Position numbers and translations under genes: made by a program. A stretch of DNA of 64,000 nt from VAZQ01 sp963739385 (GTDB lineage: Bacteria; Pseudomonadota; Alphaproteobacteria; Rhizobiales; Xanthobacteraceae), in contig CAVUAI010000010.1 of the NCBI GenBank assembly GCA_963739385.1, positions 1 to 64,000 of the forward strand, read 5' to 3'. This document shows positions 27,199-35,810 of this stretch, piece by piece; position 1 is the stretch's first letter; each line of letters opens with the position of its first letter. The notes below the pieces were generated by a model, which was not told where the DNA came from, did no database searches, and saw only the letters and a list, made by a program, of their open reading frames with translations.

Positions 27199-27402
27199 TC
27201 AGGACACCTTGAGATTCTCCGCCGATGTCTTGCCGCGATTGGTCACGAGCTCGTACTCAACAGTCTGGCCTTCGTTGAGCGTGCTGAGGCCAGCGCGCTC
27301 CACCGCAGAGATATGAACGAATACGTCCTTGTCGCCGGTCGAAGGCCGAATGAACCCGTAGCCTTTGGTGGGATTGAACCATTTGACGGTGCCCTTCTGC
27401 AT
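27199..27402 (-). CDS. CspA-family cold-shock protein
   Basis: A 67-residue single-domain OB-fold RNA chaperone. RNP1 is KGYGFIRP, RNP2 is DVFVHISAV. AGGAG precedes the ATG by 7 bases. It has a long untranslated leader and a promoter about 150 bases upstream, as usual for cold-regulated csp genes, and a strong terminator downstream. The paralogue number cannot be told from this window. Confidence 0.96.
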   Translation of the reverse strand: MQKGTVKWFNPTKGYGFIRPSTGDKDVFVHISAVERAGLSTLNEGQTVEYELVTNRGKTSAENLKVS

Positions 27403-27586
27403 CGTCTGTCTCCTAGTCGTCCGTGAAGTCTCGAATGCACGCAACGCGACCACATCGCTGCGGACCGCGCCACAACCCGGGTTTTGGGAAGATCCGAAGC
27501 GAATGCGGCCGATCGGCACGCAACGGCCGGAGCGGCCAAAATCCGAATTGTGGAAAAGAAATACCAAAAAATGCGGCCTTAGCAAG
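27403..27586 (-). promoter_or_regulatory. Promoter and long 5' leader of the cold-shock gene
   Basis: On the minus strand CTTGCT (27581-27586), a 17-base spacer and TATTTC (27558-27563) resemble a housekeeping promoter. Transcription from near 27551 would give a leader of about 150 bases before the start codon. The leader contains GC-rich segments able to pair (GGCCGCTCCGGCC and GCCGATCGGCC, near 27505-27535). A structured leader that opens at low temperature is known for cspA; that role here is inferred. Confidence 0.55.
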
Positions 27587-27754
27587 GCTCGCGGATTCGC
27601 GCGCGACGAGTGAGGCGCGCGTGCATCGTCGCCGTCTTGATGCGCCGCAGCGCGCGGAATTCCGACAATCCAGCCGCGGTGGCGATAAAATGTGCGCGCT
27701 TGCATCGATTCGCGCCGCATGCACCAGCAGGTGCTCTCTCGCTCGGTGCTGACG

Positions 27755-27819
27755 CCTGATACAGGCGCGGTTGGATGTTATGATCAATTAAAAGTCGCAA
27801 TAGGAACGGGGGAAGACCC
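27755..27819 (+). promoter_or_regulatory. Promoter of doxX gene
   Basis: CTGATA (27756-27761), a 17-base spacer and TATGAT (27779-27784) form a good housekeeping promoter 36 bases before the ATG. A GGGGGAAG ribosome site lies 5 bases before the ATG. Confidence 0.6.
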
Positions 27820-28326
27820 ATGAGCACGATGACATCGGACCCACACGCGGTGCCGGCCGGCGAGCCGAGGCTGATCATCCCGCCGCTCGCTTCGTTCTAT
27901 TCGCATGCGCGCGACCTGTCGTGGCTCGTCGTACGGCTCACGGCAGGCGGAATGCTGCTCGTTCACGGCATTCAGAAGGTGCAGCCGATGGCCGACAAGG
28001 GCTTCGCCGCGGTGATCGAGGCCTTCGCCGCAGGCAGCATGGCCCGCCGCGGGATCGAGCCCGCGCTCTTTGCTGCCTATGCGGTGTTCTTCCTCGAGAC
28101 CATCGGCGCCGTGATGATCATCCTCGGGCTGTTTACACGCTTCATCGCCGCCGCGATCGCGATCGAATTCGCAATCATCACATTCGTGGCGCATTGGCCA
28201 CAAGGATTCGCTGCGGGCAGAGGCGGATGGGAATATCCGCTGTTCTGGGGCCTGATCATGTTCGCCATTGCGTTACGCGGCGGCGGCCCGTACTCGCTCG
28301 ACCGCAAGCTCGGTTGGGAACTCTAG
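27820..28326 (+). CDS. DoxX-family membrane protein
   Basis: A 168-residue protein with four predicted transmembrane helices (about 40-60, 85-105, 110-130 and 145-158). The segments VRLTAGGMLLVHGIQKV and ETIGAVMIILGLFTRF are typical of the DoxX family, which acts in membrane redox or thiosulfate/oxidative-stress systems, but no specific role can be inferred. It is convergent with terC. Confidence 0.85.
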   Translation: MSTMTSDPHAVPAGEPRLIIPPLASFYSHARDLSWLVVRLTAGGMLLVHGIQKVQPMADKGFAAVIEAFAAGSMARRGIEPALFAAYAVFFLETIGAVMIILGLFTRFIAAAIAIEFAIITFVAHWPQGFAAGRGGWEYPLFWGLIMFAIALRGGGPYSLDRKLGWEL

Positions 28327-28412
28327 CGGCTTGGATTGCGAGGCTCGCGGCCGCTCGTCCCCCGGTGCAGGCGATCGGGCGAAATATCCCGATCGCCGAT
28401 CGCTGGGCGTCG

Positions 28413-29195
28413 CTACTCCGCTGCGCGTACTTTCTCGGCATGCGCGGCCTGCTTCGATCGTCGCCACAGGCCACCGACGAGCAGAACGAGTATCGCGCCA
28501 ACCAACGCCGCAGAGAGCTCGATATAGTGGAAGCCCTGCGCGCCAAACCTGGGCTCGAGATATCCCTGAATGACTGGGTCGGTGACGATGACCTCTCCGA
28601 CGATCCAGCCCAGCAACGCGGCACCGGCCCAGACCAGGATCGGATAACGGTCGAGCAGCGCCATGACCAGCGCGGCACCGGCCACGATCATGGGAATGCT
28701 GATGGCGAGACCGATCACCAACAGAGCGACGTTGCCCTGGGCGGCAGCCGCAATGGCGATAACATTGTCGAGACTCATGACGATATCGGCAATGGCGACG
28801 ATCCGCACGGCGCGCCACAGATGCTCCACCGCCTCGACATCGTCCTTGTCCTCGTCGTCCGGCACGAGAAGCTTGGCCGCGATATAGAACAAGGCGAGCC
28901 CGCCGACGATTTTGAGCCACGGCAGCAACATCAACGAGGCAACGACGGCGGTGAAGATGATGCGGAGCAGGACCGCGACGCCTGCGCCCAGGATCATGCC
29001 CCACACCCGCTGGCGATGGGGAAGCCCGCGACAGGCCATGGCAATGACCACGGCGTTGTCACCGGACAGCAGGATGTTGATCCAGATGATTTTCAGCAGG
29101 GCGACCCAGAATGCGGCATGGCCCATGTCGCTCCAGCCGGTCGCAAGCATTCCGAGCCACATGCCCGGATCCGCCATCTGTCCCATCGATCCCAC
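28413..29195 (-). CDS. TerC-family membrane protein (YjbE-like)
   Basis: A 260-residue integral membrane protein with 7-8 helices. Two acidic membrane motifs, LLSGDNAVVIA and VMSLDNVIAIA, mark the TerC repeat; family members export manganese and/or other cations. No yybP-ykoY-type manganese riboswitch is recognisable in the 125-base upstream region. Transcribed in the same direction as ndk, 125 bases downstream. Confidence 0.9.
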   Translation of the reverse strand: MGSMGQMADPGMWLGMLATGWSDMGHAAFWVALLKIIWINILLSGDNAVVIAMACRGLPHRQRVWGMILGAGVAVLLRIIFTAVVASLMLLPWLKIVGGLALFYIAAKLLVPDDEDKDDVEAVEHLWRAVRIVAIADIVMSLDNVIAIAAAAQGNVALLVIGLAISIPMIVAGAALVMALLDRYPILVWAGAALLGWIVGEVIVTDPVIQGYLEPRFGAQGFHYIELSAALVGAILVLLVGGLWRRSKQAAHAEKVRAAE

Positions 29196-29320
29196 CGGAT
29201 GTTCCTCTTGCTTTCCCCTGCCCGCCGGCGGCTATTTTCGCTGTCCGCCTTCGTCGGCACTAATCTACAGGCGAAACCCACCCCCTGGCCAGCGCGACAA
29301 AACGGGTTCGGCCTGACGCC

Positions 29321-29743
<423 letters not shown>

Positions 29744-30036
29744 TGTCTGGTTCTTCAGGGGGAATGGGGAAGGGCCGACAGCGGCGGCTTATAGCGGCCA
29801 TACGGGAACGCGGCAAGGCTTTGGCCCGGGACAGCTTGCCACGCAGGCCGGCGCACGGCTCCGGGCGGGTGGACTCTCCGGTGTGCTGGAGCGCGGCCCG
29901 CACGCGCCCCGGTCGCGGCGACGCCCGCGGTTGGGACCGGGACTTTTGCCGGTGCTCCGTTGAACCCAGTCGATCGTTTTCCCGACAGACAGGCAGGATG
30001 TGAGAACGCATCCAACAAAAAAACAAGGAGAGACCC

Positions 30037-30270
30037 ATGTTTCGCAAGACGATGTTCGCCGTCGCCGCCGTTGCCACGATCTCCGCTGCCGCGCTCGTTC
30101 CGACCACCGCTTCCGCCGGTGGCGGTGGCAAGGGCTGGGGCGGCGGCAAGGGCTGGGGCCATCACTGGGGCCTCGGCATCGCCCTCGCCGCTCCGCTGGC
30201 TTATGGCTACACTTGCTTGAGGTGGGTCGACACCCCCTACGGGCTGCGCCGGGTCAACGTCTGCTATTGA
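30037..30270 (+). CDS. Small secreted Gly/Trp/His-rich protein
   Basis: A 77-residue protein with a Sec signal (KTMFAVAAVATISAAAL ... ASA), a GGGKGWGGGKGWGHHWG repeat, and a C-terminal C-x-W / NVCY ending. AAGGAGAG precedes the ATG. Similar short Gly-rich exported proteins are common hypotheticals in Rhizobiales. A rho-independent terminator follows 25 bases after the stop. Function unknown. Confidence 0.75.
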   Translation: MFRKTMFAVAAVATISAAALVPTTASAGGGGKGWGGGKGWGHHWGLGIALAAPLAYGYTCLRWVDTPYGLRRVNVCY

Positions 30271-30295
30271 TCGACAGTCCAGATTCTCACCGAAG

Positions 30296-30326
30296 CCCCG
30301 GTCTCCATGCACGAGATCGGGGTTTT
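30296..30326 (+). terminator. Rho-independent terminator
   Basis: CCCCGGTCT and AGATCGGGG pair over 9 positions (one G-U) with a 9-base loop, followed by TTTT. Ends the transcript of the Gly-rich protein gene. Confidence 0.85.
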
Positions 30327-30552
30327 CGCGCGCCCAGCGCGCAAGTCGTAGCGCGCGGTTCTGTCCGGCGTTGAGGAACTTGGCGACATACGGCGAGTTC
30401 GGGCGCCCTTTTCACGCAGCCGCCGGCGATGACACCCCGTACTACTCTTCCCACTCGTCCGTTTCGGGAAGATTGACGACGGGCCAACTGCTCTTGAAGC
30501 GAGACGGATCGTCTCCGCGCGTGACAGCATGTCGGCCGAAACACTACGCCAA

Positions 30553-31374
30553 TCAGACAAGCGCGATGAGACGCGCGGGTCCTCCGGTTGCGTCCTTCAC
30601 CTTCGCCAGCCCCACGACCAGCGTCGCGCCGGAGGCTGGCACCTTGTCGAGATTGGCGACGTTCTCGAGCCCCCAGCGACCTGACGGCAACCAGGCATAG
30701 TGGACCTTGAAATCCTTGGATGGACCGTGATCGAGGGAAAGGGTGTCGACTGCCAGGCCGAGGACCTTGCGCTCCTTCATCAGCCAGTCAGCCGCCTCCG
30801 GGCTAACTCCCGGAAAATGAAAAACGCCCCCGGCGTCCTTGCCGGTAAACCTGGCGGGGTCGCCAACGTATTGCGCCCAGCCGGACCGCATGGCGACGCA
30901 GCAATTGTCCGGTAATCGACGATGCGTCCGCTCCCAGGCGACGAGGTCCTCGCGCGTGAGCAGGTAATCGGGATTCTGCGCTGCCTTGGCCGCGACATCG
31001 ACGACGACGAGCGGCACGACCAGCGTATCGGCGGGGATTTTCTCGGCGGTGGCACCGGACTCCGAGAAGTGGATCGGCGCGTCCAGATGCGTGCCGGCAT
31101 GCTCGACAATTCGCCACCAGTACAGATTGAACCCGTCCTTCTTGATATCGAACTTCTTGTCCATCTCGATTCCGGGAACGCCGAAGAAGGTCGGGAAGTC
31201 CGGCGACATGGTATGGGTGAGGTCTACCACGGCGGTGAAGCGGCGCACGCGGGCGGCAGCAGCCGTGTCCGGCGCAAGCGCGGTGGCGGCGAAGCCCGCT
31301 GCGGCCGCGCCCTTGAAGAAGCCGCGCCGCGAGAGTGCCGAGCGCACAGCTTCCTGACATCCGGGAACGCACAT
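30553..31374 (-). CDS. Tat-exported cyclase-family hydrolase (kynurenine formamidase-like)
   Basis: A 273-residue protein of the cyclase/kynurenine-formamidase family. The metal-binding motif HAGTHLDAPIHF (about residues 92-103) and VVDLTHTM near the start are characteristic. The N-terminus is MCVPGC followed by a twin-arginine signal, LSRRGFFKGAAAAG, so it is exported folded. Family members cleave formamides, or lactonise/cyclise small acids; substrate here unknown. It lies divergent from the ABC-F ATPase gene. Confidence 0.88.
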   Translation of the reverse strand: MCVPGCQEAVRSALSRRGFFKGAAAAGFAATALAPDTAAAARVRRFTAVVDLTHTMSPDFPTFFGVPGIEMDKKFDIKKDGFNLYWWRIVEHAGTHLDAPIHFSESGATAEKIPADTLVVPLVVVDVAAKAAQNPDYLLTREDLVAWERTHRRLPDNCCVAMRSGWAQYVGDPARFTGKDAGGVFHFPGVSPEAADWLMKERKVLGLAVDTLSLDHGPSKDFKVHYAWLPSGRWGLENVANLDKVPASGATLVVGLAKVKDATGGPARLIALV

Positions 31375-31488
31375 TCTGGATCTCCTTGTCGTCGCCTGGC
31401 TCGCCCAGCATGAGATTGGCGCTGCTGACGGCGATGCGCAACCGGCGAACGTGAAGGCAGACGGTCACGCCGGCGGCAGGTCGATGGA

Positions 31489-31525
31489 CTTGCCGTTTGC
31501 GATGCTTGCCAGCTATAGCGCGAAC
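31489..31525 (+). promoter_or_regulatory. Promoter placing the ABC-F transcript start at its ATG
   Basis: CTTGCC (31489-31494), an 18-base spacer and CTATAG (31513-31518) resemble CTTGAC-N17-CTATAT. The ATG at 31526 is 7 bases after the -10 box and has no ribosome site before it. The geometry is the same as at rnd. Confidence 0.6.
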
Positions 31526-33424
31526 ATGCTCGTCATCAGCGACCTCAGCTACCGGATCGGAGGGCGCGTGCTGCTCGACCAGGCGACGGTTGCGCTGCCG
31601 GCCGGCGCGCGCGTGGGCCTTGTGGGCCGCAACGGTGCCGGCAAGACGACGCTCTTCCGTATCATCGCCGGCGACATCGCCCCGGAGCGGGGCGATGTGC
31701 AAATCCCGCCACGCAGCCGGATTGGGCGTCTCGCCCAGGAAGCTCCGGATGGCCCGGAGAACCTGCTCGAGGTCGTTCTCAAGGCCGATGGCGAACGCAC
31801 ACGCCTGCTGCGCGAAGCCGAGACCGAGACCGAACCCGCACGCATTGCCGAGATCCAATGTCGGCTTGCCGACATCGGCGCACATTCAGCGCCCGCACGC
31901 GCAGCCGAAATCCTCGCCGGCCTGGGCTTTTCTCACGTCGACCAGCTACGTCCCTGTGGCGAATTCTCGGGCGGCTGGCGCATGCGCGTGGCGCTCGCGG
32001 CGACGCTGTTCGCGGCGCCCGACCTCCTGCTGCTCGACGAGCCGACCAACTACCTCGATCTCGAAGCCACGCTCTGGCTTGAAGAGCATGTCGCACGCTA
32101 TCCGCACTCAGTGATCGTCATCAGCCACGATCGCGACCTCCTCGACAACGCGGTCGACTGGATCCTGCACCTGCAGGCCGGCAAGCTCGCGCTCTACCGC
32201 GGCGGCTACAGCGCTTTCGAGCGCCAACTTCGCGAGCGCCAGACGCTTGATCTCAAGCTCGCCAAACGGATCGACGCCGAGCGCAAGCGGTTGCAGGCCT
32301 TCGTCGATCGCTTTCGCGCCAAGGCGACCAAGGCGCGTCAGGCGCAATCGCGCGTCAAACTGCTGGCAAAACTCGAGCCGGTCGCGGCGCTGGTTGCCAA
32401 CGAAGTGCGGCCGATCGAGATCCCGGCACCGGCGAAGCCCCTGTCGCCGCCAATCATAGCGCTCGACAATGTCTCGGTCGGGTACGAGCCGGGTCTGCCG
32501 GTGCTGCGGCGCCTTACGCTTCGCATCGATGACGATGACCGCATCGCGCTCCTGGGCGCCAACGGCAACGGAAAGTCGACACTGGTCAAGCTCCTGGCCG
32601 GGCGCCTTGCACCGATGTCCGGGCACATTGTCCGGCCGCCAAGACTGGAGGTCGGCTACTTCGCCCAGCATCAGCTCGACGAATTGAACACACGTGACAG
32701 CGCCTATGGGCACCTGCGCCGGCTCATGCCTGATGCGCCGGAGTCCGAGGTGCGCGCGCGCGCCGGAGCGATGGGTTTTCCGCAGGCGCTCGCCGATACG
32801 CCCGCCGGCGAACTCTCCGGTGGGGAAAAGGCGCGACTGTTGCTGGGCCTCGCCACGCTGTCGGGGCCGCATCTCCTCGTGCTCGACGAGCCGACCAATC
32901 ACCTCGATATCGATAGCCGCGCCGCGCTCATCACGGCGGTCAATTCCTATCCGGGCGCCGTGATCCTGGTGTCGCACGACCGTCATCTGATCGAGGCCTG
33001 CGCCGATCGCCTGATTCTGGTGGCCGACGGCCAGGCTTCGCCGTTCGACGGCGATCTCGACGAGTACCGAAGGTTTGTGCTCGCCGAACGCGGCGCAAGC
33101 CGCAAAACCGCCGATCGCCGAACAGGCAGCGACCGGCCGCGCACCGGGCGTGCCGATCTGCGCCGGGCCGCCGCGGAAAAACGCGTCGAACTCGCTCCCC
33201 TGCGCCGCCGGATCGCGGATGCGGAGTCGGCGATCGAGCATCTCAATGCGGAGATCGCCCGCATCGACGCGATTCTCGCGGGATCTGGACTGTTTGCGCA
33301 CGATCCGGCCAAGGCGGCGGATCTCGCCAAGGCCCGCGCGGATCATGCAAGCGCGCTGACCAAGGCGGAGGAGGATTGGCTCGAAGCGAGCACACTCCAG
33401 GAAACCGTGATCAGGGGGCCCTAG
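31526..33424 (+). CDS. ABC-F family ATPase (Uup/EttA-like)
   Basis: A 632-residue soluble protein with two ABC domains: Walker A GRNGAGKTT, signature SGGWRMRVA and Walker B LLLLDEPTNYLD in the first half; GANGNGKST, SGGEKARLL and LLVLDEPTNHLD in the second. A linker of basic helices (about 250-300) joins them and a coiled-coil-like Arg/Ala/Glu-rich C-terminus (about 570-625) follows. There are no membrane segments. ABC-F proteins act on the ribosome; the coiled-coil C-terminus is more like Uup than EttA. A start further upstream is possible but a promoter lies just before this ATG. Confidence 0.92.
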   Translation: MLVISDLSYRIGGRVLLDQATVALPAGARVGLVGRNGAGKTTLFRIIAGDIAPERGDVQIPPRSRIGRLAQEAPDGPENLLEVVLKADGERTRLLREAETETEPARIAEIQCRLADIGAHSAPARAAEILAGLGFSHVDQLRPCGEFSGGWRMRVALAATLFAAPDLLLLDEPTNYLDLEATLWLEEHVARYPHSVIVISHDRDLLDNAVDWILHLQAGKLALYRGGYSAFERQLRERQTLDLKLAKRIDAERKRLQAFVDRFRAKATKARQAQSRVKLLAKLEPVAALVANEVRPIEIPAPAKPLSPPIIALDNVSVGYEPGLPVLRRLTLRIDDDDRIALLGANGNGKSTLVKLLAGRLAPMSGHIVRPPRLEVGYFAQHQLDELNTRDSAYGHLRRLMPDAPESEVRARAGAMGFPQALADTPAGELSGGEKARLLLGLATLSGPHLLVLDEPTNHLDIDSRAALITAVNSYPGAVILVSHDRHLIEACADRLILVADGQASPFDGDLDEYRRFVLAERGASRKTADRRTGSDRPRTGRADLRRAAAEKRVELAPLRRRIADAESAIEHLNAEIARIDAILAGSGLFAHDPAKAADLAKARADHASALTKAEEDWLEASTLQETVIRGP

Positions 33425-33462
33425 CCACCAGGCGTCCCGACGCCGAGTGAGCCTTTGCCGGC

Positions 33463-34005
33463 CTAGGTACCGGCGGGCTTCTTGGGGGCGGCCTTCTGTG
33501 ATTTCGCCGCAGGCGCCGCCGGTGCCGCTGGTGCTCGCTCGATCGAAACCAGGCGCCCGCCCGAGAAGCGATAAATGCCGGGCAAAGGCCCGCGGACGTA
33601 TGTCAGCACGACCGTGCGCTCGCCGCGGTCGTCGACTGCGACGTCGATTTGTTCGACCTGGCCCGCGCGCCGTACCACGTCACACTCGGTCATCTGCAAT
33701 GCGACGCCTCCGGTCGCCGACGGCGCGCTGCCCGGCGCGGTGGGGTCGGCGAAGCCGCTGGCTTGTCCGGGCGCCGCCGCGCATTGCCCCTCCGCGCTGA
33801 CGAGATCCGCCGGTGTGATCGGCCGCAGCAGGAGGTCGTTCTTGCCGCTTGAAAAGGTCGCCCAATCCGGCTTTCGGAGCAGCGTATCAGGCTTCGGAGC
33901 AAGCGTGAGATTGTTCAAGCTGAGATCGGACGAGCACGCCCCGACGGCCAGCGCAAGCGCCGCCATCGCAGTCATTCGCAATGCCATTCCCTTCTTTCGC
34001 TGCAT
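33463..34005 (-). CDS. Putative lipoprotein
   Basis: A 180-residue protein with an N-terminal signal and lipobox (ALALAVGAC), so it is probably anchored to a membrane. The mature part has two cysteines (EGQCAAAPG and TECDVV), a beta-rich core (ERTVVLTYVRGPLPGIYRF), and a Pro/Ala/Lys-rich tail. It converges with the ABC-F gene. Similar lipoproteins are rhizobial hypotheticals. Function unknown. Confidence 0.75.
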   Translation of the reverse strand: MQRKKGMALRMTAMAALALAVGACSSDLSLNNLTLAPKPDTLLRKPDWATFSSGKNDLLLRPITPADLVSAEGQCAAAPGQASGFADPTAPGSAPSATGGVALQMTECDVVRRAGQVEQIDVAVDDRGERTVVLTYVRGPLPGIYRFSGGRLVSIERAPAAPAAPAAKSQKAAPKKPAGT

Positions 34006-34501
34006 CGCTAAGGCTCGACTTTACAACGGCTTTCGAGCGCGCCGAAGACTGGCAGGATTTTGCGCCAGCATCACGACTGTGATCAATAGGTATTTGTTCC
34101 TCCGACTTGGTTGTTTGCCGCGTGTTCCCGCGCTCGCGGTTCCAATCGGGGATGATTACGACGGAAGCCGCGCCGAAAGCATCCTCATCCCGGCTGCACC
34201 CTCGGTGGCGTCCGCCGAACTGCGATGCAGACGCAAGAGACCCCCAGAAACAGAAAAGACATGGTTAAGAAGGCAGGCAGGTTTCGTTCGATCAACAAGA
34301 ACACGCTCGTCTGCCTGACCGAAGCGCGTACCAAATCAGCACAATTTCGCGCGCCTCCGCAATGCGGCTCCCACAGGTGATGCTAGCCGCCGGCCGCGAT
34401 ATCAAACAGTTCGGCGAACTGCACAACAGACAGTTCGCACGCTATTCACTGCCGCGAGCTGTGCGTGGCGCAGCCATCAACTTCGAATCCTCCATACAGT
34501 G

Positions 34502-34519
34502 GCGCAAATATCACAGCCA
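34502..34519 (+). promoter_or_regulatory. Shared upstream element of porin gene copy 1
   Basis: GCGCAAATATCACAGCCA occurs identically before both porin genes (34502-34519 and 35738-35755), preceded in each by a TCGAAT-like stretch. It may be a promoter or operator element; role is inferred from conservation. Confidence 0.55.
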
Positions 34520-34544
34520 TCTGCTTCGAGACACGCTAAGGTAA

Positions 34545-34578
34545 CATCACCAGTCGAGACGATTCCACTGGTGTGATG
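34545..34578 (+). promoter_or_regulatory. Stem-loop in the leader of porin copy 1
   Basis: CATCACCAGT (34545-34554) and ACTGGTGTGATG (34567-34578) pair with a two-base bulge, 22 bases ahead of the start codon. Copy 2 lacks it. It could affect mRNA stability or translation. Confidence 0.45.
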
Positions 34579-34600
34579 GGGAACCTTGGGGGGCTCTGCT

Positions 34601-35425
34601 ATGAAGAAGTTCTTACTTGGAAGCGTGGGGCTTGCGGCGATGCTCGCAGGGCCTGCAATGGCTGCGGATATGCGGGTCGCACCGCCGCCTCCGCCGGTGG
34701 TGTACTACGATTGGTCCGGCGCCTATGTCGGCTTCAACGCCGGTGGCGTGTGGACCCAGATTAATCAGCATTATCAGGCGCCGGGCGCGGCCGGCTTCGG
34801 CCCGGTTGGCGGTCTGGGCCCGCAGGTGAATCAGGTCGCCAACGACGTCAACACCAACAACAACGAAGGCATCTTCGGCTTCCATGCCGGTGCGCAGTGG
34901 CAATGGGGCGCGTGGGTTCTGGGCGCCGAAGCGGCTCTGAGCGGATGCTGGAATGAGTGCCGCACTCAAACCGGCGCGCTGGCTCCTGGCTTCACCGCCA
35001 ACACCGCCGTCGAGCACAAGATGACCAACCTGTTCACGGCTGGCGGCAAGATCGGCTATGCCTGGGACCGTTGGATGATCTTCGCCACGGGCGGCTGGGC
35101 TTCGGCCAACCTCAAGAACGCGTATTGCAACACCCTCACTGGCGTATGCGGCCCCACGGCCGTGTCCCTCCAGGATGGCGCCTCGCGCAACGACGGCTGG
35201 TATGCCGGCGGCGGCTTCGACTTCATGGTGCACAAGGGCGCCCTGGTCGACGTCCTGCTCGGTGTCGAATACCAGCACTTCGATGTCAGCAACGAGCAGG
35301 CGTTCTGCGCCGTCCCGGGCTGCAACGTCCCGAACCGCGCTAACTACGATCTGGGAGCCAAGGGCGACCTCGTTCGCGCCCGCCTGACCATCAAGAGCCA
35401 GGGCTACAGCTGGTTTGGGAGGTAA
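34601..35425 (+). CDS. Outer-membrane beta-barrel protein (Omp25/31-like), copy 1
   Basis: A 274-residue porin-like protein with a signal peptide (KKFLLGSVGLAAMLAGPAMAA), a Pro-rich hinge (VAPPPPPVVYYD), WSGAYVGFNAGGVW at the first strand, and a final aromatic WFGR, consistent with an 8-strand OMP barrel. Cysteine pairs in CWNEC, CNTLTGVC and CAVPGC suggest disulfide-held surface loops. A six-G ribosome site lies before the ATG. It is the first member of a tandem pair (see copy 2 and the duplication entry). In Rhizobiales such proteins are abundant surface proteins that stabilise the outer membrane. Confidence 0.9.
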   Translation: MKKFLLGSVGLAAMLAGPAMAADMRVAPPPPPVVYYDWSGAYVGFNAGGVWTQINQHYQAPGAAGFGPVGGLGPQVNQVANDVNTNNNEGIFGFHAGAQWQWGAWVLGAEAALSGCWNECRTQTGALAPGFTANTAVEHKMTNLFTAGGKIGYAWDRWMIFATGGWASANLKNAYCNTLTGVCGPTAVSLQDGASRNDGWYAGGGFDFMVHKGALVDVLLGVEYQHFDVSNEQAFCAVPGCNVPNRANYDLGAKGDLVRARLTIKSQGYSWFGR

Positions 35426-35450
35426 TACCGGTTGGGAAACCGACCACGCG

Positions 35451-35480
35451 AAAAGCCCCGGGCAACCCCCGGGGCTTTTT
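35451..35480 (+). terminator. Rho-independent terminator of porin copy 1
   Basis: AAAAGCCCCGGG CAACC CCCGGGGCTTTTT: a GC-rich stem with flanking A/T tracts that works on both strands. An identical copy follows porin copy 2. Confidence 0.95.
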
Positions 35481-35737
35481 CGTTGCCCACCCCATCTGCA
35501 CGAATCAGGGACAGACGCTGCGGCTCGGGCATTCGCACTTACCTGCGACGCCGGGTCGATTAGGCCACCGTCCAGAGTCGCAGGTGTCCCCGGCACGTAA
35601 GTTACCGGCCCAATGGCAGCTCGGCCGCGGGCTCGGCGTGCGGCAGCTCGCGTGACGAAGAAGCATTTTCTTGGTCGTAGTCGGTGGCGCTGAACAAACG
35701 TGTTGTTCTGCCCAAAGCTCGAATACCTTCCACCGTT

Positions 35738-35755
35738 GCGCAAATATCACAGCCA
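35738..35755 (+). promoter_or_regulatory. Shared upstream element of porin gene copy 2
   Basis: Identical to the 18-base element before copy 1, here 55 bases ahead of the start codon. A six-G ribosome site lies between it and the ATG. Confidence 0.55.
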
Positions 35756-35810
35756 AAACGACCTGAACCTGTTAAAAATGCCCAACTGAAATTCTTAACG
35801 GGGGGTTCAA

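Larger units (their letters stand above)
34006..34600. other. Non-coding region before the porin pair
   Basis: About 595 bases with no convincing gene. It holds the conserved element shared with the second porin gene (34502-34519) and a hairpin CATCACCAGT / ACTGGTGTGATG (34545-34578) just before the first porin's ribosome site. The rest (34006-34490) shows nothing beyond a 7-bp inverted repeat CAGGCAG / CTGCCTG at 34274-34317. Confidence 0.6.

Noticed and set aside
29196..29320. A manganese (yybP-ykoY) riboswitch before terC
   Set aside because: The 125-base region does not show the conserved loop sequences.
30264..30560. A 98-residue minus-strand frame between the Gly-rich protein and the cyclase
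   Set aside because: No ribosome site or recognisable motif, and it covers a terminator of the opposite strand.
34483..34500. TTCGAATCC-like stretch resembling a tRNA T-loop
   Set aside because: No cloverleaf, anticodon arm or CCA end around it, and the same region is partly conserved before the second porin as upstream DNA.
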